64,000 bases of DNA from JAODBQ01 sp047602055 (lineage in GTDB: Bacteria; Actinomycetota; Acidimicrobiia; Acidimicrobiales; Ilumatobacteraceae), in NCBI GenBank assembly GCA_047602055.1, contig JASGIG010000001.1, positions 3,844,001-3,908,000 of the forward strand, given 5' to 3'. Below, piece after piece: positions 1 through 9,731 of the stretch. A program made the position numbers and the translations under genes. The notes under the pieces were generated by a model that saw only the letters and a list, made by a program, of their open reading frames with translations, did not search any database and was not told where the DNA came from. How positions within the stretch are numbered: position 1 is the stretch's first letter; the number at the start of each line of letters is the position of its first letter.

Positions 1-1
1 C

Positions 2-1667
2 CCGTTACGGCTGGCGGGCGAGCGGATCATCACCGTGGCACCGCTGCCGGTGCTCGGCGCCGGTCGAGACCTGCTCGTCGCCCGCGCTGCCGACGTCGGC
101 ACCGCCTTCACCGCCGACGACGCAGCGCTGCTCGCCGCGATCAGCAAGCATCTCGCCGGCATCCCCCTGGCCATCGAGCTGGCCGCGGCGCACGTCCGCT
201 CCCTCGGCCTCGAGCGCATCCACCGTCATCTCGCCACGCGGCTCGACGTGACCCCGACCGAGAGGCGCGACCCGGTGCCGCACCACCGCAGCGTCCGCGC
301 CGCGATCTGGTGGAGCTTCGAGCTCCTCGGCGACGAGGAGCAGCGCGCATTCGCCCGGCTCGGCGTCCTCGCCGACCGTTTCGACATGGACGCGGCGACC
401 GCGATCGTGGGTGGCGGCGACGCCGCCGATCTACTGGCATGTCTCGTCGATGCGTCGATGGTCGTCGCCGAGCACCAGCACCCGCAGCCATTCCGTCTCC
501 TCGATCCGCTGCGCCGCTTCGCCCGAGTCACGTTGGAGGCGACCGGCGATGCCACGACCGCAGCGTCGCGGCACGCGGAGCACTTCCTGGCTCTCGCCGA
601 ACGTCAGCGCTGGGAGCTGGATGGTCCGCGGGAACTGTCGGCGGCCGGGGTGCTGACCCGGGCGCGGGCCGACCTCCGCGCCGCGTTCCACCACGCCCGT
701 TCAGCCGGTGACGCCGATCGGGCCGAGCGCATCGTCGCTGCGCTCGGCGGCTACGCGGACGTCCATGTCTGGCCCGAGCCATGGGCCTGGGCCTGCGAGA
801 TCCTCGACGCCGAACGCCATTCGACTCGCGCCGAGGTGCTGCTGGTCGCGGCCATCGGCGCGTGGCAACTCGGCAGCCACGCACGCAGTGTCGCACTGGC
901 GGACGAGGTGCTCGCCCGGACTGCACGCGGCGAGGAGACCTGGCTCGACGGACACCGCATCCGTGCCAGCGCCCTGATGTGGCTCGGACGGGCCGCCGAG
1001 GCCGTCGTCGACCTGCGTGGCGCGCTCGTCCACGAGCCCGAACGCGGCTCGGCCCGGGCGATCACCAGGCGGTGCACGCTCGCGCTGCTCGCCAACCAGG
1101 GCGGCGTGGCTGAGCACGGCGAGGCGGAGCGGCTCCTGCCCGACACGCTCGCGACGCGGAACCCGACCAGCATCGCCCTCGCCCACCACACCGTCGGCGT
1201 CCTTCTCGCCACCGAGGATCCCCGGTCGGCCCGCGAGCACCAGACGCGCCGCGATCCGCTTCGCCACCGAGTCCGGCGCGGTGCTCGTCCGCGGCTTCGC
1301 CCTGGCCGCCCTGGCGATGCAGGACGACAGCCCGATCGAGCAGGCCCGGGCCATCGCCGAGGTCATGACCATCTACCTCGATGCCGGCAATCACACCCAT
1401 CTGCGCAGCTTCGCCAGGACCGCCATCCGCCTGCTCCGACTGCTCGGCGACGCCGACGGCGCAACCATCCTCGACGGCGCCACCCGCGGGCAACCGTCGT
1501 TCCGCAACGGGGCACAGGGCACCGGCACGACGAGCGTGGACGGCTCCAGAGCGGACGGCACCGCCGCGGACGGCGGCGACCTCCGCGCCGTCGGTGCAGC
1601 GATGACCGACGCAGCGCTCGTCCGCTGGCTGAGCGAGCGTCTCGGCACCTCGCCGACCACGTCGTGA
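2..1667 (+). CDS. AfsR/COG3903-type STAND ATPase, C-terminal part (5' truncated, frameshifted)
   Basis: The gene enters from the left edge. The first in-frame residues (PLRLAGERIITVAPLP) match the end of the NTPase region of predicted ATPases that regulate secondary metabolism (COG3903, AfsR-like). Next comes a winged-helix-like segment containing GIPLAIELAAAHVRSL and VRAAIWWSFELL, typical of these proteins, followed by an alpha-helical TPR-like C-terminus rich in Ala, Leu and Arg. The frame breaks near 1235: homology runs to about TEDPRSAREHQ in one frame and resumes at AAIRFATESGAVLVRGFA in the next, ending with a TGA at 1665-1667. The N-terminal P-loop lies outside the window, so its partner domains (SARP, LuxR or guanylyl cyclase) cannot be told. 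Family knowledge suggests a cytoplasmic signal-responsive transcription regulator. The target genes are not inferable. Confidence 0.7.
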
Positions 1668-1743
1668 CGGCCCTGCGAGGGCAGCGGATCGCCTGGAGGA
1701 GGCGACGGTCACCCGCGACCGGAGCCCCCGCCGGCGTGCCGCG

Positions 1744-2519
1744 TCAGGCGGTGGTGGCGGCGGTCATGTCGTCGACGGTGAGGTTGAACGAGGCCACCCG
1801 CACGACGGCGCCCGGCGCGTGCAGCGTCAGCGCGTCGAAGTTGCTCGACGCCACGCCGGTCGCGGTGCAGTTCATCCGGTCCCACTGGACATCCACCGGC
1901 AGGTCGGACAGTGCCGGCGCGACGGACGCGGTGCACTGGGTCGCGGGCCCGGGGAAGAACGCCTGCATCGCGACGGATTGGCAGGAGGCCAATGCCGGCG
2001 ACTGCGCGACAGCGACGGCGAACTCGGCCGCGGCGTCTTCGGGCGTGCCCGCGTCGAGGCGCACGATGAAGTACTGGCCGAGCTGATTCGCCGGAGACGT
2101 CCTCTGGTAGAAGGTGGCGGCGTCGGTGAACGGCGTGAGGATGTCGGCGGTCGCCGCGCACTGCGGCGACGCGAGCAGGGCGGCGTGCATCGGCTCGCTG
2201 CCGCTCTTGGCCATGTCGGTCGGCATCAGCGGGACCGATGCGAGTGTTGCCGGGGCGTGGAACGCGGCGGTGATCTCATCCGGGCTCCGCGGCGCGGCCG
2301 TGGTCGTGGTCGTGGTGGCCGCGACGGTCGTCGTCGGTGCGCTGGTGGTCGTCCCGCGGCGGTCGTCGGCGGCGTGGCCGTCGTGGTCGGCCCGGCGGTC
2401 GTCGCCGGCGGGCTCGTCGTGACGACCGGGGCGGTCGACGACGACGAGCCACACGACGCGAGCGCGAGGAGGCTGAGGCAGGTCGTAGCTGCGGCAGTGA
2501 TGAGGCGCACGGCGTTCAT
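1744..2519 (-). CDS. secreted lipoprotein with Thr-rich linker (one frameshift)
   Basis: The N-terminus is a classic lipoprotein signal: charged MNAVR, a hydrophobic stretch, then the lipobox LALASC just before a Ser/Thr/Pro linker. The start ATG is at 2519. Within the TTT/APTTT linker (around 2353) the frame changes. The second part (about 170 residues) begins APRSPDEITAAF and ends MTAATTA. It has four Cys and no domain I recognise. Low-complexity Thr linkers of this type are common in actinobacterial surface lipoproteins. The gene is divergent from the large regulator at 2708, with about 190 bp between them. The frameshift lies in a repetitive GC-rich stretch and may be a sequencing error. 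Function unknown. Confidence 0.7.
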
Positions 2520-2707
2520 CTCCTTGTCAGGGCACCCGGCGGTGCAGGAACGACATCGTCCGCCGGTCGCCTGACCTCGGGCTGCCGGGCGAGCACGAGG
2601 CGCGGCCGAACGGCCTAGCGCGGCGCAGGAACGGTACGTCGCGCCTGGTCACGGTGGTATGAAGTTCGTCAGGTCGGTTTCCTACGTTTCGGGGGCGAAG
2701 GGATGGT

Positions 2708-5386
2708 GTGATCGTGGACGTGCTCCTCCTCGGCCCGGTGGCGGCCACCGACGACAGCGGCCGCGGCGTGGCCGTCGGCGGCGAGCAGCAGCTGCGCCTG
2801 CTGGCGGCGCTCGCCGCCGAGGTCGGCCGGGTCGTCCCGTCGGAGCGGCTCCACGCGATCCTGTGGCCGGAGGAGGAACCGGGCGGGGCCACGAGCGCGC
2901 TGTACTCCTACGTCTCACGCCTGCGCCGATCGCTCGGGCGAGACGTCATCGTCACGTCGAAGGTCGGCTACGGGCTCGCCGCCGAGCACGCCGCCACCGA
3001 CGTCGCCAGGTTCGAGCAGTTGACGGCGCGTGCTCGATCGCTCGACCCGGTGGGCGCGATCGAGGTGTACGACGGCGCGCTCGGGCTGTGGCGAGGGCCG
3101 GCGTACGGCACGTTCGCCGGCGAACCATGGGCGCTCGCCGCGGCGCGACGGTGCGAGGAGCTGCGGCTCGCGGCGATGAGCGAGCGGGTGTCGGTGCTGT
3201 TGCTGCTCGACCGGGCCGACGAGGCCGTGGCCGACACCGAGCTGCTGGTGGAGCTGGATCCGCTGCGCGAATCGTTCGTCCAGTTGCGGATGACCGCGCT
3301 CCACGCCGCCGGTCGCTCGGCGCAGGCGATGCAGGCCGCCGCCGCCTTCCGGCGGCGACTCGTCGACCAGTCCGGTCTCGACCCGTCGCCGAGCCTGACG
3401 ACGTTGGAGCGACGCATCGCCGACAACGATCCACGCGCCCTCGAACGGCCACCACGCTCGCTGCGCGGCTACGACCTCGGCGAGCTGATCGCCGAAGGAT
3501 CGTGCGCCGCGGTGTACGTCGCCACCCAGGGCTCGCTCGACCGGCACGTGGCGATCAAGATCGTCCACCGCGACCGCGCCGACGAGCCGGGCTTCGTGCG
3601 GCGGTTCGAGGCCGAGGCGCGGCTCGTCGCTCGGCTGGAGCACCCGAGCATCGTCCCGCTGTACGACTACTGGCGCGAACCGGGCGCCGCGTACCTCGTG
3701 TTCCGTCTGCTGCGCGGGGGCACGCTCGGCCAACGCCTGCGCACCGCGCCGTTGACGGTGGACGAGGTCGACGTCCTCGTCGAGCGGATCGGCGGCGCAC
3801 TCGCAGCTGCGCACCACGCCGGCGTCGCCCACCGCGACGTCAGCGTCGACAACGTGCTGTACGACGAGGACGGCCAGCCGTTCCTCACCGACTTCGGCAT
3901 CGCCACGACCGACGCCTCCGCCGATGCGATCGGCGGCGACGTCCGCTCGTTCGCCGAGGTCGCGCGGCAGGCCCTGGGGCGCGGCGAGACGCTTCAGGCG
4001 GCCGACCGCCGCGTCCTGGAGTCCGTGCTGCGGCGCGGCGTCATCGGGGAGACGGCATCGATCGACGACCTCGTCGTGCAGTGGCGTGCCGGGCGCCGGA
4101 CGTCGAACACCGAACGGCCCTGCGACGCACCGGCGCCTGCCACGATCCCCAATCCGTTCAAGGGTTTGCGACCGTTCACCGAACTCGATCGGGACGACTT
4201 CTTCGGTCGGTCGGCCGCCGTCGAGGCGCTCGACGACACGCTCGACGCGTCTCCGTTCACGTGCGTCGTCGGGGCGTCGGGCAGTGGCAAGAGCTCGATC
4301 GTCCTCGCCGGGCTGGTGCCGCGACGGCGCGATCGCAGCGAGTTGGTGGCCACGATGACACCGGGCGCCCGGCCGCTGACGTCGCTCGGCGACGCGACGA
4401 GACGGGTGGCCACCGAAGCCCAGCTGGCCGCCGCCCACGAGGACCCGGCCAGGCTGCTCGCGATGCTGGCGGGCGACACGCGGATGCTGCTGGTGATCGA
4501 CCAGCTGGAGGAGCTGTGGAGCAGTGCTCCCGCCGGTGAGCGACGCGACTTCGTCGCCGCCCTCGTCGGCGCGCTCGAGGCGCCCCGTAGTGGGCTGCGC
4601 GTCGTGGCCACCCTTCGTGCCGACTTCTACGGCGAGGCGCTGGCGGAACCGGCGCTCAGCGGACTGGTGCACGACGGCACGTTTCCGGTGCTGGCGATGA
4701 ACGCCGCCGAGTTGGTGGAAGCCGTCACCCAGCCGGTGCACCGGGTCGGCATGTCGTTGGAGCCGGGCCTGGACGCTCGGATCGTCGGCGACGCGATCGC
4801 CCAACCCGGCGGGCTGCCACTGATGCAGACCGCCCTGGCGACGCTGTTCGACGAGCGGGCCGGGAGCGTCCTGACCAACGCCGCCTACGACAGGCTCGGG
4901 GGCCTGGCCGGGGCGGTGGCGTTCGCCGCCGAGGGCACGTACGTCACCCTGGAGCCCGCCGGGCAGGTCGAGGTGCGCCACGTGTTCGGGGCGCTGATCG
5001 CGCCGCGGCTCGACGGCCCCGACGTGCGCCGCCGCGCCCGCCGATCGGAGCTGGTCGACGTGTCGGACCCGGTGCTCGACCGGCTCCAGCTCGCCCGACT
5101 GGTCACCTTCGACCGCGACCGGACCACCGGCGAGCCGACGGTGGAGGTGTCGCACGAGTCGATCTTCCTGCACTGGCCGCGGCTGCGGACCTGGATCGAC
5201 GACGACCGCCACGATCTCGTCGAGCGGGCGATGGTGCGCGACGCCGCGGCCGCGTGGGAGGGAGCGGGACGCGACCCGAGCCATCTCCTGCGTGGCGCCC
5301 GACTCGTTGGCGCCGAGGCGGTGGACCCCGGCACGCTCGACCCCGTCCAGCAGCAGTTCGTCGGCGAGTCCGTCCGCCAGCAATGA
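2708..5386 (+). CDS. SARP-Ser/Thr kinase-nSTAND ATPase regulator (N-terminal portion)
   Basis: An 892-residue product with three recognisable modules. Residues 1-240 are a SARP/BTAD unit (winged-helix DNA-binding start with ILWPEEEPGGATSALYSYVSR, then TPR-like helices). About 250-470 is a protein-kinase fold with VAIK lysine, catalytic HRDVSVDN and DFG, but a degenerate glycine loop (AEGSCAAVY). From about 480 is a STAND NTPase with NPFKGLRPF, the P-loop GASGSGKSS and Walker-B LLVIDQLEELW. Proteins of this architecture normally continue into a WD40 sensor, and here that sensor follows in the same frame after a single TGA at 5384-5386. The bases after the stop still encode the family-typical basic linker (ERRRLRRTQGLLA), so the stop looks like a point change, not an indel. 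Likely a cytoplasmic signal-integrating activator whose regulon is unknown. Confidence 0.85.
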   Translation: MIVDVLLLGPVAATDDSGRGVAVGGEQQLRLLAALAAEVGRVVPSERLHAILWPEEEPGGATSALYSYVSRLRRSLGRDVIVTSKVGYGLAAEHAATDVARFEQLTARARSLDPVGAIEVYDGALGLWRGPAYGTFAGEPWALAAARRCEELRLAAMSERVSVLLLLDRADEAVADTELLVELDPLRESFVQLRMTALHAAGRSAQAMQAAAAFRRRLVDQSGLDPSPSLTTLERRIADNDPRALERPPRSLRGYDLGELIAEGSCAAVYVATQGSLDRHVAIKIVHRDRADEPGFVRRFEAEARLVARLEHPSIVPLYDYWREPGAAYLVFRLLRGGTLGQRLRTAPLTVDEVDVLVERIGGALAAAHHAGVAHRDVSVDNVLYDEDGQPFLTDFGIATTDASADAIGGDVRSFAEVARQALGRGETLQAADRRVLESVLRRGVIGETASIDDLVVQWRAGRRTSNTERPCDAPAPATIPNPFKGLRPFTELDRDDFFGRSAAVEALDDTLDASPFTCVVGASGSGKSSIVLAGLVPRRRDRSELVATMTPGARPLTSLGDATRRVATEAQLAAAHEDPARLLAMLAGDTRMLLVIDQLEELWSSAPAGERRDFVAALVGALEAPRSGLRVVATLRADFYGEALAEPALSGLVHDGTFPVLAMNAAELVEAVTQPVHRVGMSLEPGLDARIVGDAIAQPGGLPLMQTALATLFDERAGSVLTNAAYDRLGGLAGAVAFAAEGTYVTLEPAGQVEVRHVFGALIAPRLDGPDVRRRARRSELVDVSDPVLDRLQLARLVTFDRDRTTGEPTVEVSHESIFLHWPRLRTWIDDDRHDLVERAMVRDAAAAWEGAGRDPSHLLRGARLVGAEAVDPGTLDPVQQQFVGESVRQQ

Positions 5387-5443
5387 GCCGAACGAGCCGG
5401 CGAACGTCGGCGGCTCCGACGCACCCAGGGTCTGCTCGCGGCG

Positions 5444-7710
5444 ATGGCCGTGCTGCTCGCCGCCGCGCTCGTCGTGGGCGGGCTGGCGCTCGCCCAACGC
5501 AGCGCGGCACGGCGCGCCGAGCAGCAGGCCAACACCAACGCCGTGCGCGCCGATGCGAACGCGGCGACGGCGAAGGCCAACGCGACGCGCGCCGACGAGA
5601 ACGCGGCCACCGCCGAGATCAACGCCGGCATGGCCCGCAGCAACGCCGCCGACGCCACGGCGGCGCGCGTCGGCGCCGAGCTCCGCGAGGTGTCGTTGCA
5701 GGCCCGCACCCTGGCCGACACCCAGCCCGACCTTGCCCTGCTCCTGGCCGCCGAGGTGGCCCAGCGCCAGCCGGGAGCGGCTGCGAACGAGGCCGTCCTC
5801 GCCACCGTCGTCGCCAACCCGTCGATCTCGCGCATCGTCGACCTCGGCCTCACCGCCGACGACATCGGCGTGGTCGCCGCCGCGGCATCCATCACCGGGC
5901 CGCTGGTCGTGTCGACCCACGTCCGCACGGTCGTCGTCGGCCGCGACACCCTGACCCCGACGGGTGTCGACTGGCCGCACGCGCCCGACGATGCGTTGGT
6001 CGCCCTCAACGCGTCGGGCACCGTGGCCGTGACGGTCACCGACGCCGGCGACGTCCAGCGCCACGACGTCACCACCGGCGACCTCGTCGGTCCGGTGATC
6101 ACGGTGGCGCCGTTGTCGGTGCAGCGGATCCCGGTCGCCTACCTCGGTGACCACCTCGTCGTCGCCGACGGGTCACACGTGCTGACGTTCCCCGTCGATC
6201 CGGCCGCGTCGCCCACGTCGACGGACGTCGCCGGCGAGGTCACCGGCATCGCCGCGAGCCCCGACGGCACCACGCTCGCGGTGCTCACCGCCGGCCACAC
6301 CGAGCTGTTCGACACGGCGACCGGGCGACGGCGACCGGTGGCGATCGCCGCCCTCTCCGCAGCGTTCTCGGCCGACGGCTCGACGCTGTACCTCACCGAG
6401 CCGGCGGGCGCCTCCGACCTGAGCATGGTGGGCGTCGACGTGCGCGCCGGCGCGACCACCGGCGCGCTCACCGTCGCCGGCGTGGGGCTCGGCGGGACGA
6501 TGAGCGTGCTCGACACCGGTGAGCTGCTCGTGTCGTCGTCCGAGCTCGGCACCAGCGTCCTCGTCGACGAGGCGCTGACCACGTCGCGCCGGATCACCCG
6601 GTCCAACGTGTCACAGATCCTGCTGCCGTGGCCGGACGGACACGCGATCGGCTCGCTCGGCAGCCGTCTCGCCGTCATCGACACCACCGCGACCCCGGCC
6701 ATCGCCACCCGGCTCGGGTTCACCGGCTACGTGCAGGTGTCGGCCGACGGCACCAGGCTCGCCGCCAACGACGCCGGCGGCACGTCGGTGCGCGACACCG
6801 CGACGATGCAGCCCGTCGGCCCGACCATCACTGCCCTGCCGGCACCACCGCTCGCCGGCTTCGAGCAGTACCGGCTGGCGATCTCCCCCGACGGGAGGTA
6901 CCTCGCCGGCGCGCCGGGCAGCGACGCACTCGGCGCGCCCGGGCAGATCGTCGTGCGGATGTACGACGCCGCCACCGGCTCCCAGCTGGGTCCGGACCTG
7001 CCCGCCGGGACGCTCCCCTCGCCGGCGTTCTCCCTCGACGGCAGGCTCCTGGCCCTCCACTCGCCCGACGGCATCGGGATCTACTCGGTCCCCGACCTCG
7101 CCCTCGTGCGCGACGTGCCGATCGCCGACCCGCTCGGCGTCGGCATCACCTGGAGCCCGGACAGCAGCGAACTGGTCATGAGCGACCGGATCCCCCACGC
7201 CAGCCGCGTGGACGTCGCCACGGGCACCGTCACCACCTTGCCGTTCGGGCACTGGCGCGCCGGCTACTCCGCCGACGGCCGGTTCATCGCCTCCGCCGGG
7301 CTGGGGCCTGTGCGGATCACCGACCGGGCGACCGGGGCGGTGACCGAGATGCCGGCGTTCGCCGACTGGACCCAGGAGATCGCCTTCGTCCCGGGCACCA
7401 CCTGGCTGGAGCGCAAGACCACCTCCGGGTGGGAGCTGATCGACACGACGACGCAGACCGTCGTCGGCGACGACTCGCCCTTCCGGTCGACGCGATCCTC
7501 GGTCAGGGACACATCGCCCCGGACGGCAAGTCGATGATCGTCGCCAACGACGCCACACCTGCGCTGCGCGTCGATCTGGACCCGGTCCACTGGGCGACGA
7601 CCGCCTGCGACATCGCCGGTCGCAACCTCACCGCCGCCGAGTGGAGCCGCTACTTCGGCCCGGCCATGCCGTACCACGCCACCTGCCCGCAGTACCCGCC
7701 GGCCGCCTGA
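5444..7710 (+). CDS. WD40-like sensor portion of the SARP-STK-nSTAND regulator
   Basis: Same frame as the preceding ORF and separated from it only by the TGA at 5384. From ATG 5444 it encodes a hydrophobic helix (VLLAAALVVGGLALA), an Asn/Ala-rich coiled coil (RADANAATAKANATRADENA region), the RTLADTQPDLALLLAAE segment typical of nSTAND-WD40 proteins, and then a beta-propeller with repeats such as ITGIAASPDGTTLAVLT and LAISPDGRYLAGAPG. A second disruption near 7480 shifts the frame by one. The conserved family C-terminus (HWATTACDIAGRNLTAAEW ... CPQYPPAA) is in the new frame and ends at 7710. Either the whole region is one 1,660-residue protein broken by errors, or it is a decaying gene. If both ORFs are expressed, the propeller would be a separate membrane-anchored product. 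Confidence 0.75.
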
Positions 7711-7768
7711 CCGACCACGGCGCCGAGCGGGTCACTGCCACCATCGTCAGCTGGTATCGGCGCACCCA

Positions 7769-8429
7769 TCACAGCGCCCCGTAGATGCGGGCCAGGATCG
7801 TCAGCTCCTGGCGTTCGCGGGCGTGGAACGGGCGGCCCATGCGGCCGGTGGCGACCGCTGCGCCGAGGGGATCGAGGTAGGCCCAGGCGATGTCGCCGGG
7901 GGCGCTCTCGGCGGACGCGTCGAGGTGCCGGCTGCCGTCGAAGAACGCCGACAGCCAGGCGAGATCGGGCGGCTCGCCGCTCGTGGCGACGACCACGCCG
8001 TCCGACGAGCGCACGAGCGCGCACCAATCGCCGTCGAGCAGTCGGGCGATGCCGTCGCAGAACGACCGTTGGCGCTCGTCGGCGGGCACCTCGACGAGCG
8101 CCGCCACCACCCCGAGGGCAGCGATGGCCGCGTCGGGGCAGCGAGCTGTCGACGGGGCGGACGTCCTCGACGGCGACGCCGTCGACCTGGCGGATCTCGT
8201 GAACGAGCAGGTCGACGAGGTTCGGCGCCGGCAGGCTGACGGTCAGCTCGTCGATCGCGCTGCCGCCACCGCGCTCGAGGATGTCGATACCGATGACGTC
8301 GCCGTGGAGCGCGCCGATCCGGCTGGCCACCTGCCCGAGCGCACCCGGACGGTCCGGCAGCCACACCCGCACGACGTAGGTCTCCACGACGGCGAGGCTA
8401 CGCAGCAGGTGTGCGCCGACCGTGACCAC
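7769..8429 (-). CDS. ACT-domain protein (frameshifted)
   Basis: The first part contains an ACT domain (YVVRVWLPDRPGALGQVASR, then GDVIGIDILERGGG), the small ligand-binding fold of amino-acid-responsive enzymes and regulators. Around 8125 the frame changes, and the second part (VAALVEVPADERQRSF ... ELTILARIYGAL) continues the protein to the stop at 7769. Two GTG starts are possible: 8429, or 8387 giving VETYVVRVW, where ACT homology begins. No enzymatic domain is visible, so it is probably a stand-alone ACT sensor. It runs divergently from the hydrolase at 8635 across about 200 bp in which I see no gene. Confidence 0.65.
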
Positions 8430-8634
8430 CGCGTGACGGGCGTGTGAACCGGTCTAGCGTCGGCGCCCGTGGTGCGGGTGGTGGTCGCCGTGCGAGGCTC
8501 GGATGCCGTGCTCACCGACGCCAGCACGCCAGCCCGTCGTACGCCTTCGCCCTGCCGGGCGGGCCGACGACGACCAGGAGACGAACGAGATCGCCGAGAT
8601 CGACAAGGATGGCAACGATCGAAGGGGGTTCGGG

Positions 8635-9423
8635 ATGGGTGAGTACGTCGAGGTCGACGGGCTGCGCACCTGGTTCGACGAGTACGGGCAGGGCGAGCCG
8701 CTGCTGCTGCTCCACGGCGGCTTGAGCACCAACCAGGCATGGGTGGCGCAGGCGCCCGTGCTCGCCGAGCGGTTCCAGGTGGTCGCCCCGGAGCGGCGCG
8801 GGCACGGGCACACACCCGACGTCGACGGGCCGCTGCACTACGCGGACATGGCGGCCGACACGATCGCGTTCATCGACCAGGTGGTCGGCGGCCCTGCGCA
8901 CCTCGTCGGGTGGAGCGACGGCGGCATCGTCGGCCTGCTCGTCGCCATCGCGCGCCCCGACCTCGTCCGCAAGCTGGTCGCCGTCGGTGCCAACGCCGAC
9001 GCGGACGGCCTGGCCGACGGCGTCGACGACACGTTCGCGGCGATGGACCCCAACGGCGACGAGATGGCGATGTTCCGCCAGGCGTACCAGGCGTGCACGC
9101 CCGACGGCCCCGACCACTGGTCGGTGGTGTTCGCCAAGTTCGTGGAGATGGCCACCAGCGAGCCGCACATCCCCGACGCCGATCTGGCGAAGATCTCGTC
9201 ACCGACGCTGTTCATGGTCGGCGACGACGACGTCGTGTCGCTGGAGCACACGGTGCACCTGTACCGCACGGTCCCCGGCGCCGAGCTCGCCGTGATCCCG
9301 GGCACCTCCCATGGCGTGCTCGTCGAGAAGCCACAGGTCTGCAACGAGCTGATCGTCGACTTCCTCGCCAACGACCCCGCACCGACGCTCATCCCCCTAC
9401 GGCGAGCCGAGGGCGCGGGCTAG
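8635..9423 (+). CDS. alpha/beta-hydrolase
   Basis: A 262-residue hydrolase starting at ATG 8635, preceded by a good ribosome-binding site (GAAGGGGG, 8621-8628). Key features of the fold are all visible: the oxyanion-hole strand LLLLHGGLSTN, the nucleophile elbow GWSDGG with catalytic Ser, an acid in VGDDDVVS and the C-terminal His in PGTSHGVLVEKP. The PERRGHGHTPD segment is typical of esterase/lactonase-type soluble hydrolases. The substrate cannot be assigned. No signal peptide is present, so it is cytoplasmic. Upstream in-frame residues back to 8503 lack hydrolase similarity and are not included. Confidence 0.9.
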   Translation: MGEYVEVDGLRTWFDEYGQGEPLLLLHGGLSTNQAWVAQAPVLAERFQVVAPERRGHGHTPDVDGPLHYADMAADTIAFIDQVVGGPAHLVGWSDGGIVGLLVAIARPDLVRKLVAVGANADADGLADGVDDTFAAMDPNGDEMAMFRQAYQACTPDGPDHWSVVFAKFVEMATSEPHIPDADLAKISSPTLFMVGDDDVVSLEHTVHLYRTVPGAELAVIPGTSHGVLVEKPQVCNELIVDFLANDPAPTLIPLRRAEGAG

Positions 9424-9477
9424 CGTCCCGCCCGTCCCGACGCGCGGAGGCCGTCGGTCGACATGCTCGACCGGCAC

Positions 9478-9720
9478 CGTGTCCGGGCACGGCACCGTCT
9501 ACAGCTTCATCATCGCCGCCAGGCGACGCACCCGGCGTTCGCCGCCGAGGTGCCGCAACCACTGGCGATCGTCGAGCTCGACGAGGGCGTGCGGACGACC
9601 ACGACGCTCGTCGTCGTCGTAGCCGACGATCTGCGCACCGGCCCCCCGATGGAGCCGGTCTTCGACCACGGCGACGGCGGCGTCACCCTGTTGCGCCTCC
9701 GGCCGGCAGCGCCGGCGCGC
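9478..9720 (+). pseudogene. remnant of a Zn-ribbon/OB-fold (DUF35, ChsH2-like) protein
   Basis: From about 9478 one frame reads SGHGTVYSFIIA. A different frame continues at about 9505 with ATHPAFAAEVP, AIVELDEGVRTTTTLV, MEPVFDHGDGG and VTLLRLRPA. This is the C-terminal OB-fold half of DUF35 proteins, which partner thiolases or hydratases in CoA-ester metabolism. The N-terminal zinc ribbon (four Cys) is absent, and there is a frame break inside the fold. The frame then runs into the 3' end of the convergent GGDEF-EAL gene. I consider it a truncated relic. No thiolase or CoA-ligase partner gene is next to it. Confidence 0.5.
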
Positions 9721-9731
9721 CGGCCGGACGG

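Noticed and set aside
2915..6154. Minus-strand open frame of 1,079 codons
   Set aside because: Shadow of the regulator gene on the plus strand; Arg/Gly/His-rich with no domain.
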